64,000 nt of DNA from Raphanus sativus (lineage: Eukaryota; Streptophyta; Magnoliopsida; Brassicales; Brassicaceae). Below, piece after piece: positions 44,186 to 56,270 of the stretch (positions within the stretch are counted from its first letter, which is position 1; each line of letters opens with the position of its first letter). The notes under the pieces were generated by a model. The model had not been told where the DNA came from. It searched no databases and worked only from the letters and a program-made list of their open reading frames with translations. Where the stretch lies: the NCBI RefSeq assembly GCF_000801105.2, contig NC_079517.1, forward strand, positions 18,919,579 through 18,983,578. The letters are read 5' to 3'. The translations under genes and the position numbers were made by a program.

Positions 44186-44640
44186 CTATGTCGATACTTG
44201 CTTTTCGATTCCCTTTACGGGTATGATCCGTTTTACGAGGGGGTCTGATGTTGACGCTAAAGCAGCCAGCGCGTCTGCTGAGGAGTTCTCTCCTCGTGGG
44301 ATCCTCGTTAGTTCAAATCTGTTGAACTGCTTAGTGAGGTTCCGGACAACTTCTAGGTATGCCCCCATTCTTTCGTCCCTTGTTTCATACTCGCCGTGGA
44401 ACTGGCTAGCTACTAGCTGTGAATCACTATAAGTGTTCAGCTCTCGAATTCCGAGGCTTAGGGCGAGTTTTAATCCTGCAATTAATGCTTCGTATTCAGC
44501 CTCGTTATTAGAAGCGCTGAATCCGAGCCTGTAGGATTGTTGGATGGTTTCTCCAGCTGAGGAGGTCAGCCTTAGACCGATGCCGGAACCTTGTCTTGGC
44601 GAGGCTCGTACAGACTCCACTTCGGAGCTTCCGTTTCCAA
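44186..44640 (-). pseudogene. E2 unit 1 second (archaeal-type) RNase H
   Basis: The minus strand reads GSGIGLRLTS, FSASNNEAEYEALIAGLKLA, YSDSQLVASQFHGEYE and PRGENSSADALAALAS. This is the RVT_3-like RNase H that Tat elements carry between the usual RNase H and integrase. The first catalytic Asp segment (YIDGAS-like) is missing: six bases present in E1 (ATTGAC) are deleted here. The Glu (NNEAEYEAL) and second Asp (YSDS) remain. Confidence 0.8.
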
Positions 44641-44760
44641 GTCTAGTTGTTCGGAAGCTAGCTCGATTATGAAATCGGCAAGGACCTGAGCTTTTGCTGC
44701 TGCTCGAGGTCTATACTCGATATCGTATTCACTGAGCTCTATTGCCCATTTAGCTAATCG

Positions 44761-46090
44761 TCATGATTGGCTAGGGCTGTGCAAAATTGTTCGCAATGGT
44801 TGTGAAGTCATTACGACGATTGAGTGCGATTGGAAATAAGGTCGCAATTTTCTGGCAGCTGTTACGACAGCTAGAGCTAGTTTTTCCATAGTAGGGTATC
44901 TAGTTTCGGCGTCTATCAGACTCTTGCTGGTATAATAGACAGGTCTTTGCTCGTTTTGCTCTTCTCGTACCAGCACACCACTAACTGCAGCGGTTGATAC
45001 GGCGAGGTAAAGATATAGCGGTTCTCCCATACTGGTTTAGCCAGGATCGGAGGTTCGGAGAAGTAAGCTTTCAATTGTTTGAAGGCTTCCTCGCACTTTT
45101 CGTCCCATAAGAACTTCTTATTATTTTTTAGAAGTTTGTAGAATGGGAGGCACTTATCGGTGGACCTGGATATGAATCGATTTAATGCTGCGATTCGTCC
45201 AGTCAATCTCTGTACCTCTCTGGTTGTCTTAGGTGACGGCATTTCCAGAAAGGTAGCTATCTGTTTCGGGTTGGCTTCGATGCCTCTTTCGGTTACGAGG
45301 TAGCCGAGAAACTCGCTTGAAGGTACCCCGAAGGTGCACTTAGCAGGGTTGAGCTTCATATCGTATTTGTTGAGGATATCGAAGCATTCCTTTAGGTGGG
45401 AAATGTGGTTTTCTCCAATTGAGGATTTGACTAGCATATCATCAATATAGACCTCCATGGTTTTCCCGAGCTGGCCAGCGAACATTTTATTCACTAGCCT
45501 TTGATAGGTAGCTCATGCATTTTTTAAACCGAATGGCATGACCTTATAGCAATAGGTCCCTCGTTCAGTTATGAATGCGGTTTTCTCTTGATCGTCGGGA
45601 TCCATCATGTTTTGATTGTACCCTGAAAAGGCATCCATGAAGGACAGAAGCTGGTGGCCAGCAGTGGCCTCGACCAAACGATCGATGTGAGGTAACGGGA
45701 AGCTGTCTTTGGGACAAGCTTTATTTAGGTCGGTGAAATCTACGCAGATTCTCCATTTCCCGTTCTTCTTTTTTACAACTACTGGATTAGCTAGCCAGTC
45801 TGGGTAATGTACCTCACGAATGGACCCAGCTTTCGTAAGTCGGTCAACCTCGTCGTTAACAGCTTGAGCCTTTTCTAGGCCTAGCTTGCGACGCTTTTGT
45901 TTGATCGGTTTGAAAGTGGGGTCTACATTAAGCTTGTGAGTAGTGACGTCGGCGTTTATACCCTTCATGTCACTGGTGGTCCATGCAAAGGTTCCGACGT
46001 TGCTTTTAGAAAGTCGATGAGCTCCTTCTTAGTCTCGAGAGGTAGCTCGGATCCGATACTCACTTGCTTTTCAGGATTTGAGTCGTCGAT
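44761..46090 (-). pseudogene. E2 unit 1 reverse transcriptase and RNase H
   Basis: The minus-strand RT has VVKKKNGKWRICVDFTDLNK, FSGYNQ and the catalytic YIDD (in MEVYIDDMLVKSS, about 45440-45475). Lesions: a one-base loss upstream (about 45990) shifts the frame before MKGINADV; TGA at 45513-45515 replaces the Gly of KNAGATYQ; a frameshift lies at KPVWE/MGEPLY (about 45030); and TGA at 44761-44763 follows SPSQS. RNase H motifs such as GVLVREEQNEQRPVYYTSKSL are clear. Inactive. Confidence 0.88.
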
Positions 46091-46168
46091 ACTAACTTGC
46101 TCGGTGAGGTTCTTAGGGGGACCTCGAATATTCTGTTGTATCTCACGACCCTCCTGGATCTGTAATTG

Positions 46169-46588
46169 CTATTGGGGTGATTCTTTGAGAATTTCGAATC
46201 CTCCCAGGTAACAGATCCTGGAGATCTTTTTGTTACCATGCACGGTAGATATCCCTTCAGGTGTCGGGAATTTCACACATTGGTGATAAGTTGAAGCTAC
46301 TGCTTTCATCTTATGGATCCAAGGTCTTCCTAGGATCGCGTGAAACGGGGAAGGTCTGTCGATGACTACGAAATTCATCATTTTCATGATTCCGCCAGCT
46401 ATAATTGGGAGCTTAATAGTTCCCAATGAGGTAGCTGTTTCTCCGGAAAAGCCTATGAGGCTAGCTTTCTGGTCGACGATTTCGTACTCATCTATTTCCA
46501 TCCCCTTTAGGGCGTTATAGAAAATGAGGTCGACGGAGCTCCCGGTGTCTACCATGAGTTTGGGTACTTCGTACCCTGCGATGTTCAA
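46169..46588 (-). pseudogene. E2 unit 1 aspartic protease region
   Basis: The minus strand contains VPKLMVDTGSSVDLIFY, the DTGSS active site of retroviral-type proteases, then IIAGGIMKMMNFVVID and FHAILGRPWIHKMKAV, the conserved ILGRPW flap end. The frame is open for about 140 codons and ends at a stop at 46169. It is the best preserved domain of this copy, but the polyprotein around it is broken. Confidence 0.85.
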
Positions 46589-46619
46589 GGTGACGGGACA
46601 TCGTCGTGAGGTCTGTCAA

Positions 46620-48763
46620 GGTTTGACGTCTCACTTTCCCAAAAGGAGATCTTAGTGTTCGACTCGGGGTTAGGAGGCTTGGATTGAGTGTTAGACACAG
46701 CCTTCCGTACATGAGTTTTAATAGAATTAACGGAGTCTTGACACATATCGGATCCTCCGAGGATGTAGTCTACCCTTGAGCTGGGGCTCGATTGAGGTAG
46801 CGGTTTGCTCAGGAGGGCCTCACTTGTAGGCTTTTTCCTTGGGGGAGCTTTCCGAGGACCATGTCGACTCTTTTCTTAGGAGCTGGGGGTGGTGAATCGG
46901 TCTCTTTTTCAGGAGACCTTTCTCGTTTTGGTGAGGTATCTCTGGGACCTCTTTTCTGGTAGGGCTGGTGGTTTTTTGAGGTCCAAGCCCTTTATTTCTC
47001 CGGCAGCAAATTTAACTGCCAGTTGTCGTTGGAGGTCCCAACATTCCTCGGTTGCGTGCCCTTTCCGATCATGGTAAGAGCAATGTTTGTTCTCATCATG
47101 TCCTTTTGACCAAGGGGTTTTATTTGCTGCGGCGACAGGTTTTCCTTCCTTATCTTCCTCGATTGCATAGGAATGTTCTCCCTGGGTCTGATTGTTTCGA
47201 GAGTTCCCCTTTTTATGAGGTCCTTTTGCTTCTGAGGCTTCACCTTTCGGGTGATTCTGGGGTTTCTTGTGGAGTTTATCCAGTGCAGCTGTTTCCTCTT
47301 CCAAGGTGACGTATCTAGACGCTTTATGAAGAGCATCGTCGATAGTTGGGGGAGGATTGAGCGTTAGCTCCGACCAAAGTTCTGATTTATACCAGAGACC
47401 TCTTCTGAGAGCCTCGATGGCGACCTGGTCTTTGGGGTTTGAGAGCTTAGTTCCACTGCTCTGAATTTTTCGATGTAGGCTCGTAGTGAGTCTCCCACTC
47501 CCTGTCTGATTTTCCAGAGGTCAGCCTCGGATGCTTGCTTTAGGATATGAGTCGAGTATTGCTTCATGAAAGCGTTGCTTAACTGGTCGAAGCTATCTAT
47601 CGAATTTGGTTCGAGACCACAGAGAACCATTCGAGGGCTGTTCCGACTAGATTTTCGGCGAATGTCCTGCAGTAACCTGCTTCGCATTCTTCTTTCGTAA
47701 AGTGAGCTTTCACGATAGCTAGCCGGAAGGCTCTCAGGTAAGCCTTTGGGTCTGAGGTCCCGTCGTATTCGGGGATCCTAATTTTTCGTGTGTCTCTTAT
47801 GTAAGAGTTGGCAATTCTGTCAGTGAATGGAGTTCCACAGGTCTCCTCGATCAAGCTCTCGATTCGGGAGCTGAGCTCGTTGCCTTGTGGACTTGAGCAC
47901 CCAGCTTTTGGAGAGCTGCGTGAGTCCGCTCCATATATCTACGAATAGCCTCAGGTCCCTCTAGAGGAAGGACAGTCGGGTCATCGTTAGGTACCTGACG
48001 AACATGTACCTGGCGAACAGGTCCCTGATGGAATCGTGTTCGATCATTTTTCCAAGTGCTCGGTGGGCTGATTTGCTCACTGGCTATTGGGTTATTTTGA
48101 CGAGTTAGGTTAGTGGGCGAGCTGTAGGATCAGCATCCGTCCTTTGATGTTCGCCCGGATTCGTGTTTAGGTTTCTGGCCCGAAACACCGGAGCTGACGT
48201 TCTGCCCCCGGACGGGTCGGATACTCCTTCTCCTGACCTAAGAATAGGTGGTGGAGGAGGTAAGCGAGCGCTCTGACCAGTAACCTGATCGGGAATAGAG
48301 CTAGTCGATGCTATGTTGCTTCCCATAGCACTGGTGAGGGGTGGACTGAACACGGGAGATGTCCTAGCATGAGGCGTTTGGAAAGCTGGTCCATGTTCTC
48401 CTGATCCAGTGTTATCAAGGGAAAAGTCGAGACATCCTCGAGGGAACGAGGGGTCAGTTATTCGATCTCGGAAGGTCACTCCCAAGCCCTTGACGGTTGC
48501 GCGGTTAGAGATCTAGTGACCTCTTCGAATCGTTGCTGCCGAGCGGCTAGCTGTTGCATTGTACGCTCACCTTCTTGAGCTTTTTCTACCAGCTGCATCA
48601 TCATGCGACGGATCTCAGAGAGCTGAGCCTCCGTCTGGTTCTGAGCAGGTTGGTGCTGAGGGGTAACGAGGGCTGGGAGCCCTGGATCGATCCCATTGGA
48701 GGTTCTCGTGTTGGCTGCTCCAGCACTGTTCATCGAGATACTGTTCATCGAGATACTGTTCAT
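46620..48763 (-). pseudogene. E2 unit 1 gag
   Basis: On the minus strand, the frame begins in the 15-bp minisatellite (MNSISMNSISM) and continues GIDPGLPALVTPQ and MMMQLVEKAQEGERTMQQLAA (coiled coil). The retrotrans_gag core follows: YLRAFRLAIVKAHF, FAENLVGTALEWF and FMKQYSTHILKQ. The zinc-knuckle-like CSYHDRKGHATEECWDLQ (a C-H-H-C arrangement seen in Tat/Athila-type gags) comes last. It is broken into at least six frames. A 17-bp deletion at about 48500 relative to E1 is shared with unit 2. Confidence 0.85.
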
Positions 48764-48960
48764 CGAGATACTGTTCTTCCAGTACTGTTCATCCGAGTAC
48801 TGTTCATCGGGATACTGTTCATCGGGATACTGTTCATCGAGATACTGTTCATCGAGATACTGTTCATCGAGATACTGTTCACCGAGATACTGTTCATCGA
48901 GATACTGTTCATCCAGTACTGTTCATCCGAGTACTGTTCATCGGGATACTGTTATCGGTT
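48728..48960 (-). repeat. 15-bp minisatellite at gag start, E2 unit 1
   Basis: About 15 units of the type AACAGTATCTCGATG (minus strand), variants AACAGTATCCCGATG and AACAGTACTCGGATG, with two 14-base units that shift the frame. Each unit holds an ATG and encodes NSISM, NSIPM or NSTRM. On the opposite strand it gives long but meaningless frames rich in FIEIL or RYCSS. Confidence 0.93.
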
Positions 48961-49029
48961 AGATGAATTTGTTGTCTGATCGACTGGATTCATCCTTAAG
49001 TTGGAGTAAGGGATTCCATTGTTTCTTCC

Positions 49030-49046
49030 CCACAGACGGCGCCAAT
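49030..49046 (-). other. Primer binding site, E2 unit 1
   Basis: The minus strand reads ATTGGCGCCGTCTGTGG directly after the LTR end CCTCACA. TGGCGCCG matches the start of primer sites often assigned to tRNA-Asp in gypsy elements. Confidence 0.7.
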
Positions 49047-49500
49047 TGTGAGGGATTAAACTCACCTCCTGATTTTAGATCAGGTTAAGATTAGGAAAGA
49101 TTAGGGAAAGATAACGTGGGCTGAATCCCGTAAGAACTTTGTAGAATGAATGATGATTTTATTGATATTTTTGTAAGAATTGTTTACAAGAGATGTTTAT
49201 GACGTTTACAAGAAAAGTAATGAATTTGAGAGCTTTGCTTATGAATCGTAAGAATGCGGATCCTTTGATTATTGTTTGATGTCTTCTTTAAATAGCCTCA
49301 GGCTCCGTCGGTCGCTACCAACAGGTTCCCGAGATCTCTCCGTGATTTGAGGGATTTGTAACAGCTCCCCTTTGACCGGGTCCTGCGCCTATTTATTGTC
49401 CACGAGCTACCTCTTTGACCGGGTCTGCGCCTATTTACTTGTCAACGAGCTGCCTCTTTTCCTTGACCTCTCTGATGAACATCTCCAGCTCACAGCCTCC
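49047..49500 (-). repeat. E2 middle LTR, cut by assembly gap
   Basis: 454 bp of LTR are present, ending at CACAGCCTCC before the Ns. It carries variants not shared by the outer E2 LTRs (ATTTTAGATCAGG, ATGAATGATGATTTTATTG), some of which resemble E1 LTRs. Confidence 0.88.
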
Positions 49501-49600
49501 NNNNNNNNNNNNNNNNNNNNNNNNNNNNNNNNNNNNNNNNNNNNNNNNNNNNNNNNNNNNNNNNNNNNNNNNNNNNNNNNNNNNNNNNNNNNNNNNNNNN
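49501..49600. other. Assembly gap (100 N)
   Basis: A placeholder of 100 N. By alignment to E2 unit 1, the sequence expected here corresponds to 40775-42377, about 1.6 kb: the rest of the LTR, the antisense ORF and the tandem array. The N length is therefore not the true size. Confidence 0.95.
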
Positions 49601-49723
49601 ATATGCCCCCTTTCGCCATGGTGGAAAGAGTGTTAAAATGAGATTGGGGTTACACTCATGACACAATTGCCTACGTACCCAGTCAAGGGGTCAAGCCTAA
49701 CGTAATTCGAGGAATTTAAGTAC

Positions 49724-50860
49724 CTAATGATAGTATTTCTTAAGATTTGTGGCATTCCACGATCTGATTTCAGGTACCTCGGTTCGTACCTTCAGGAGCT
49801 TATAGACGCCAGGTCGTACCACGTAGACAATCCGGTAAGGACCTTCCCAATTGGTCCTTAGTTTCCCAGCATCTGGTTCCTTGGTTCCTTCGAAAACTTT
49901 CCTAAGTACTAGGTCACATACAACGAATTGTTGGGGCCTGACTTTGGAATTGTAATGTCGGGCCATTGCTTGCTGATAGTTTTGAATCCGAAGCAAAACT
50001 TGGTCTTGTCGTTCCTCGATTAAATCGAAGCTCTCTGATAAGAGCTGGTCGTTAGCTTCGGGATCAGACGTACAGAGCTCTCGAAGGAGGCTCCCAGTGG
50101 AGGTTTCCGCCGGAACGACATCTTCCTTTTCGTAGGCTAAAGAGAAAGGGGTTTCCTCTAGAGCCTTTCTAGGGGTGGTTCGTCATGCCCAAAGTACTTC
50201 AGGTATCTTTTCAGACCAGGTTTTCTTTTTGGTTCCGAGGCGTTTCTTGAGGTTTGCTAATATTGACTTATTAGCAGCCTCCGCCTGACCGTTGCCTTGA
50301 GGTCGTCGAGGTGTTTGAGAAGGTATGGCGGATATTCCACGTGTCGCAAAATGCTTTGAAGTCGCGAGAAATGAAATGTCCTCCATTGTCGGTTACGATC
50401 TCATACGGGACGCCGTGGCGGTAGACAATGTCTTTCCACACAAATCCTTCGACTTCGAATCTAGTTATCTGTTGGAAAGTTTCAGCTTCTATCCACTTCG
50501 TGAAGTAGTCTGTCAAGACCAAGAGGAAGTGTAGCTTCTGCCTTCCTCTTCCTGACGTTATGAGTGGTTCTACGATGTCCATGGACCACCTCATGAACGG
50601 GTACTGAGCGGGTATTGAGGATAATTTTTCCGCAGGCTGATGTATAATCGGTGCATGCCTTTGGCATTTATCACATGAAGAGGAGTAAACCTCGCAGTCA
50701 GCTATAATGGTGGGCCAGAAATAACCCTGTCTTTTGATTCAGATAGCTAGAGCTGTGCCTCCAGAGTGGTTTCCTCTGGAGCATGCATGTATTTCTTTCA
50801 TAAGATTGATAGCATCGAGGCCATGGACGCATTTTAGGTAAGGTTTAGAAATGCTTCGTT
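49724..50860 (-). pseudogene. E2 unit 2 integrase
   Basis: Near-identical to unit 1. Core [12 protein letters not shown] and [10 protein letters not shown] with the same extra base that breaks the frame before NGQAEAANK. The one-base loss seen in unit 1 near GTKRKP is not present here ([17 protein letters not shown]), but the TGA after WA is. C-terminal end at 49724. Confidence 0.85.
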
Positions 50861-51350
50861 TATGGAGGGCTGACTTGATTATGCAGTATCTTGCGCTTAA
50901 TGCTTTGAGTTTTCGGGCCTCCCACTTATTGGAGGGGATCTTACCCTACAAGATGTACTGCATGATCGGTATTCTCCAATCCTCTCTCCCAATGATTTTG
51001 TCATGAAGAGATGAGGGCGGGTCTTGTTCAGGTCCCTGAGTGTCGTGACCTGATATGTCTTGTTCAGGTCCCTGAGTGTCGTGACCTGATGTCTTATTGC
51101 CCCCGGAGATATTGGTCGGATTAGGCTCGAAGGAGTCTGAATTCTGAGGAATATCTCCAGTTCTGGTGTTGTTCTCCGGAGTCTGGGTCGTTTCTTCGGA
51201 TGCGCTTTCAAAAGCAGAACGACTCCTGGTCCTGGCTGCGTGGACAGGTGAATCCGAGGTCTGGATCTTGCCCCCAGAGGTATGCTTTTTAAAGCTACGA
51301 ATTCTGGTTTTTGGGAACCAGTACGTTGTAAGAACTTGGGTTGCTACCGT

Positions 51351-51860
51351 CTAGGGGTAGCTACCTTCCGTTTGCTCTTTCGGCTTGCTATCGATCTCAA
51401 CTTTGGTAGCTATGTCGATACTTGCCTTTTCGATTCCCTTTACGGGTATGATCCGTTTTACGAGGGGGTCTGATGTTGATGCTAAAGCAGCCAGCGCGTC
51501 TGCTGAGGAGTTCTCTCCTCGTGGGATCCTCGTTAGTTCAAAACTGTTGAACTGCTTAGTGAGGTTCCGGACAACTTCTAGGTATGCCCCCATTCTTTCG
51601 TCCCTTGTTTCATATTCGCCGTGGAACTGGCTAGCTACTAGCTGTGAATCACTATAAGTGTTCAGCTCTCGAATTCCGAGGCTTAGGGCAAGTTTTAATC
51701 CTGCAATTAATGCTTCGTATTCAGCCTCGTTATTAGAAGCGCTGAATCCGAGCCTGTAGGATTGTTGGATGGTTTCTCCAGCTGAGGAAGTCAGCCTTAG
51801 ACCGATGCCGGAACCTTGTCTTGGCGAGGCTCGTACAGACTCCACTTTGGAGCTTCCGTT
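51351..51860 (-). pseudogene. E2 unit 2 second RNase H
   Basis: The minus-strand frame of 164 codons has GSGIGLRLTS, NNEAEYEALIAGLKLA and YSDSQLVASQF, with the same missing first-Asp segment as unit 1. It runs on through the linker to PVKGIEKASIDIATKVEID, which is broken in unit 1 by a one-base change. Confidence 0.8.
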
Positions 51861-51985
51861 TCCAAGTCTAGTTGTTCGGAAGCTAGCTCGATTATGAAAT
51901 CGGCAAGGACCTGAGCTTTTGCTGCTGCTCGAGGTCTATACTCGATATCGTATTCACTGAGCTCTATTACCCATTTAGCTAATCG

Positions 51986-53310
51986 TCATGATTGGCTAGG
52001 GCTGTGCAAAATTGTTCGCAATGGTTGTGAAGTCATTACGACGATTGAGTGCGATTGGAAATAAGGTCGCAATTTTCTGGCAGCTGTTACGACAGCTAGA
52101 GCTAGTTTTTCCATAGTAGGGTATCTAGTTTCGGCGTCTATCAGACTCTTGCTGGTATAATAGACAGGTCTTTGCTCGTTTTGCTCTTCTCGTACCAGCA
52201 CACCACTAACTGCAGCGGTTGATACGGCGAGGTAAAGATATAGCGGTTCTCCCATACTGGTTTAGCCAGGATCAGAGGTTCGGAGAAGTAAGCTTTCAAT
52301 TGTTTGAAGGCTTCCTCGCACTTTTCGTCTCATAAGAACTTCTTATTATTTTTTAGAAGTTTGTAGAATGGGAGGCACTTATCGGTGGACCTGGATATGA
52401 ATCGATTTAATGCTGCGATTCGTCTAGTCAATCTCTGTACCTCTCTGGTTGTCTTAGGTGACGGCATTTCCAGAAAGGTAGCTATCTGTTTCGGGTTGGC
52501 TTCGATGCCTCTTTCGGTTACGAGGTAGCCGAGAAACTCGCTTGAAGGTACCCCAAAGGTGCACTTAGCAGGGTTGAGCTTCATATCGTATTTGTTGAGG
52601 ATATCGAAGCATTCCTTTAGGTGGGAAATGTGGTTTTCTCCAATTGAGGATTTGACTAGCATATCATCAATATAGACCTCCATGGTTTTCCCGAGCTGGC
52701 CAGCGAACATTTTATTCACTAGCCTTTGATAGGTAGCTCATGCATTTTTTAAACCGAATGGCATGACCTTATAGCAATAGGTCCCTCGTTCAGATATGAA
52801 TGCGGTTTTCTCTTGATCGTCGGGATCCATCATGTTTTGATTGTACCCTGAAAAGGCATCCATGAAGGACAGAAGCTGGTGGCCAGCAGTGACCTCGACC
52901 AAACGATCGATGTGAGGTAATGGGAAGCTGTCTTTGGGACAAGGTTTATTTAGGTCGGTGAAATCTACGCAGATTCTCCATTTCCCGTTCTTCTTTTTTA
53001 CAACTACTGGATTAGCTAACCAGTCTGGGTAATGTACCTCACGAATGGACCCAACTTTCGTAAGTCGGTCAACCTCGTCGTTAATAGCTTGAGCCTTTTC
53101 TAAGCCTAGCTTGCGACGCTTTTGTTTGATCGGTTTGAAAGTGGGGTCTACATTAAGCTTGTGAGTAGTGACGTCGGCGTTTATATCCTTCATGTCACTG
53201 GTGGTCCATGCAAAGGTTCCGACGTTGCTTTTCAGAAAGTCGATGAGCTCCTTCTTAGTCTCGAGAGGTAGCTCGGATCCGATACTCACTTGCTTTTCAG
53301 GATTTGAGTC
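51986..53310 (-). pseudogene. E2 unit 2 reverse transcriptase and RNase H
   Basis: The RT N-terminal half is open from MSIGSELPLETKKELIDFL (53289) through MPFGLKNA to the TGA at 52738-52740, the same stop as in unit 1. YIDD follows, and a unit-specific stop occurs after NNKKFL (about 52330, TGG to TGA). The KPV/MGEP frameshift and the TGA after SPSQS (51986) are shared with all copies. Confidence 0.88.
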
Positions 53311-53394
53311 GTCGATACTAACTTGCTCGGTGAGGTTCTTAGGGGGACTTCGAATATTCTGTTGTATCTCACGACCTTCCTGGATCTGTAGTTG

Positions 53395-53814
53395 CTATTG
53401 GGGTGATTCTTTGAGAATTTCGAATCCTCCCAGGTAACAGATCCTGGAGATCTTTTTGTTACCATGCACGGTAGATATCCCTTCAGGTGTCGGGAATTTC
53501 ACACATTGGTGATAAGTTGAAGCTACTGCTTTCATCTTATGGCTCCAAGGTCTTCCTAGGATCGCGTGAAACGGGGAAGGTCTGTCGATGACTACGAAAT
53601 TCATCATTTTCATGATTCGGCCAGCTATAATTGGGAGCTTAATAGTTCCCAATGAGGTAGCTATTTCTCCAGAAAAGCCTATGAGGCTAGCTTTCTGGTC
53701 GACGATTTCGTACTCATCTATTTCCATCCCCTTTAGGGCGTTATAGAAAATGAGATCGACGGAGCTCCCGGTGTCTACCATGAGTTTGGGTACTTCGTAC
53801 CCTGCGATGTTCAA
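53395..53814 (-). pseudogene. E2 unit 2 aspartic protease region
   Basis: The same open frame as in unit 1 with DTGSS and ILGRPW. Small replacements distinguish it (IAGRIMK for IAGGIMK, WSHKMK for WIHKMK). Confidence 0.85.
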
Positions 53815-53829
53815 GGTGACGGGACATCG

Positions 53830-55987
53830 TCGTGAGGTCTGTCAAGGTTTGACGTCTCACTTTCCCAAAAGGAGATCTTAGTGTTCGACTCGGGGTTAGG
53901 AGGCTTGGATTGAGTGTTAGACACATCCTTCCGTACATGAGTTTTAATAGAATTAACGGAGTCTTGCACATATCGGATCCTCCGAGGATGTAGTCTACCC
54001 TTGAGCTGTGGCTCGATTGAGGTAGCGGTTTGCTCAGGAGGGCCTCAACTTGTAGGCTTTTTCCTTGGGGGAGCTTTCCGAGGACCATGTCGACTCTTTT
54101 CTTAGGAGCTGGGGGTGGTGAATCGGTCTCTTTTTCAGGAGACCTTTCTCGTTTTGGTGAGGTATCTCTGGGACCTCTTTTCTGGTAGGGCTGTGGTTTC
54201 TTGAGGTCCAAGCCCTTTATTTCTCTGGCAGCAAATTTAACTGCCAGTTGTCGTTGGAGGTCCCAACATTCCTCGGTTGCGTGCCCTGTCCGATCATGGT
54301 AAGAGCAATGTTTGTTCTCATCATGTCCTTTTGACCAAGGGGTTTTATTTGCTGCGGCGACAGGTTTTCCTTCCTTATCTTCCTCGATTGCATAGGAATG
54401 TTCTCCCTGGGTCTGATTGTTTCGAGAGTTCCCCTGTTTATGAGGTCCTTTTGCTTCTGAGGCTTCACTTTTCGGGTGATTCTGGGGTTTCTTGTGGAGT
54501 TTATCCAGTGCAGCTGTTTCCTCTTCCAAGGTGACGTATCTAGACGCTTTATGAAGAGCATCGTCGATAGTTGGGGGAGGATTGAGCGTTAGCTCCGACC
54601 AAAGTTCTGATTTATACCAGAGACCTCTTCTGAGAGCCTCGATGGCGACCTGGTCTTTGGGGTTTGAGAGCTTAGTTCCCACTGCTCTGAATTTTTCGAT
54701 GTAGGCTCGTGGTGAGTCTCCCACTCCCTGTCTGATTTTCCAGAGGTCAGACTCGGATGCTTGCTTTAGGATATGATTCGAGTATTGCTTCATGAAAGCG
54801 TTGCTTAACTGGTCGAAGCTATCTATCGAATTTGGTTCGAGACCACAGAGAACCATTCGAGGGCTGTTCCGACTAGATTTTCGGCGAATGTCCTGCAGTA
54901 ACCTGCTTCGCATTCTTCTATCGTAAAGTGAGCTTTCACGATAGCTAGCCGGAAGGCTCTCAGGTAAGCCTTTGGGTCTGAGGTCCTGTCGTATTCGGGG
55001 ATCCTAATTTTTCGTGTGTCTCTTATGTAAGAGTTGGCAATTCTGTCAGAGAATGGAGTTCCACAGGTCTCCTCGATCAAGCTCTCGATCTCGGGAGCTG
55101 AGCTCGTTGCCTTGTGGACTTGAGCACCCAGCTTTTGGAGAGCTGCGTGAGTCCGCTCCATATATCTACGAATAGCCTCAGGTCCCTCTAGAGGAAGGAC
55201 AGTCGGGTCATCGTTAGGTACCTGACGAACATGTACCTGGCGAACAGGTCTCTGATGGAATCGTGTTCGATCATTTTTCCAAGTGCTCGGTGGGCTGATT
55301 TGCTCACTGGCTATTGGGTTATTTTGACGAGTTAGGTTAGTGGGGCGAGCTGTAGGATCAGCATCCGTCCTTTGATGTTCGCCCGGATTCGTGTTTAGGT
55401 TTCTGGCCCGAAACACCAGAGCTGACGTTCTGCCCCCGGACGGGTCGGATACTCCTTCTCCTGACCTAAGAATAGGTGGTGGAGGAGGTAAGCGAGCGCT
55501 CTGACCAGTAACCTGATCGGGAATAGAGCTAGTCGATGCTATGTTACTTCCCATAGCACTGGTGAGGGGTGGACTGAACACGGGAGATGTCCTAGCATGA
55601 GGCGTTTGGAAAGCTGGTCCATGTTCTCCTGATCCAGTGTTATCAAGGGAAAAGTCGAGACATCCTCGAGGGAACGAGGGGTCAGTTATTCGATCTCGGA
55701 AGGTCACTCCCAAGCCCTGACGTTGCGGTTAGAGATCTAGTGACCTCTTCGAATCGTTGCTGCCGAGCGGCTAGCTGTTGCATTGTACGCTCACCTTCTT
55801 GAGCTTTTTCTACCAGCTCCATCATCATGCGACGGATCTCAGAGAGCTGAGCCTCCGTCTGGTTCTGAGCAGGTTGGTGCTGAGGGGTAACGAGGGCTGG
55901 GAGCCCTGGATCGATCCCATTGGAGGTTCTCGTGTTGGCTGCTCCAGCACTGTTCATCGAGATACTGTTCATCGAGATACTGTTCAT
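53830..55987 (-). pseudogene. E2 unit 2 gag
   Basis: The better preserved gag of the two E2 units. One frame covers 55713-54823 (MGVTFRDRITDPSF to FAENLVGTALEWF) and another 54913-53741 (FMKQYSNHILKQ, the CSYHDRTGHATEECWDLQ knuckle, then a basic/proline-rich tail). They overlap but lie in different frames. The join falls at LEWFS/GLEPNS, where two extra bases exist relative to E1 (GACCACAGAGAACC against GACCAGAGAACC). Confidence 0.86.
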
Positions 55988-56182
55988 CGAGATACTGTTC
56001 TTCCAGTACTGTTCATCCGAGTACTGTTCATCGGGATATTGTTCATCGGGATACTGTTCATCGAGATACTGTTCACCGAGATACTGTTTATCGAGATACT
56101 GTTCACCGAGATACTGTTCATCGAGATACTCTCATCCAGTACTGTTCATCCGAGTACTGTTCATCGGGATACTGTTTATCGG
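55952..56182 (-). repeat. 15-bp minisatellite at gag start, E2 unit 2
   Basis: The same array type as at 48728-48960, but with different unit order and substitutions (for example GTTTATCGAG and CTCTCATCCAG variants) and again units of 14 or fewer bases. Confidence 0.92.
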
Positions 56183-56270
56183 TTAGATGAATTTGTTGTC
56201 TGATCGACTGGATTCATCCTTAAGTTGGAGTAAGGGATTCCATTGTTTCTTCCCCACAGACGGCGCCAAT

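Noticed and set aside
39520..45515. Recurrent TGA codons as programmed recoding or selenocysteine
   Set aside because: Plants lack selenoprotein decoding, and the same copies also carry frameshifts and a TAG, so ordinary decay is the simpler reading.
48554..48979. Plus-strand ORFs rich in FIEILFIEIL and RYCSSRYCSS (also at 55778-56203 and 61611-62037)
   Set aside because: They are the reverse reading of the 15-bp minisatellite and the gag start; the repeat length, a multiple of three, keeps the frames open without coding.
49372..49641. ORFs spanning the N stretch
   Set aside because: They run through unknown bases and have no meaning as proteins.
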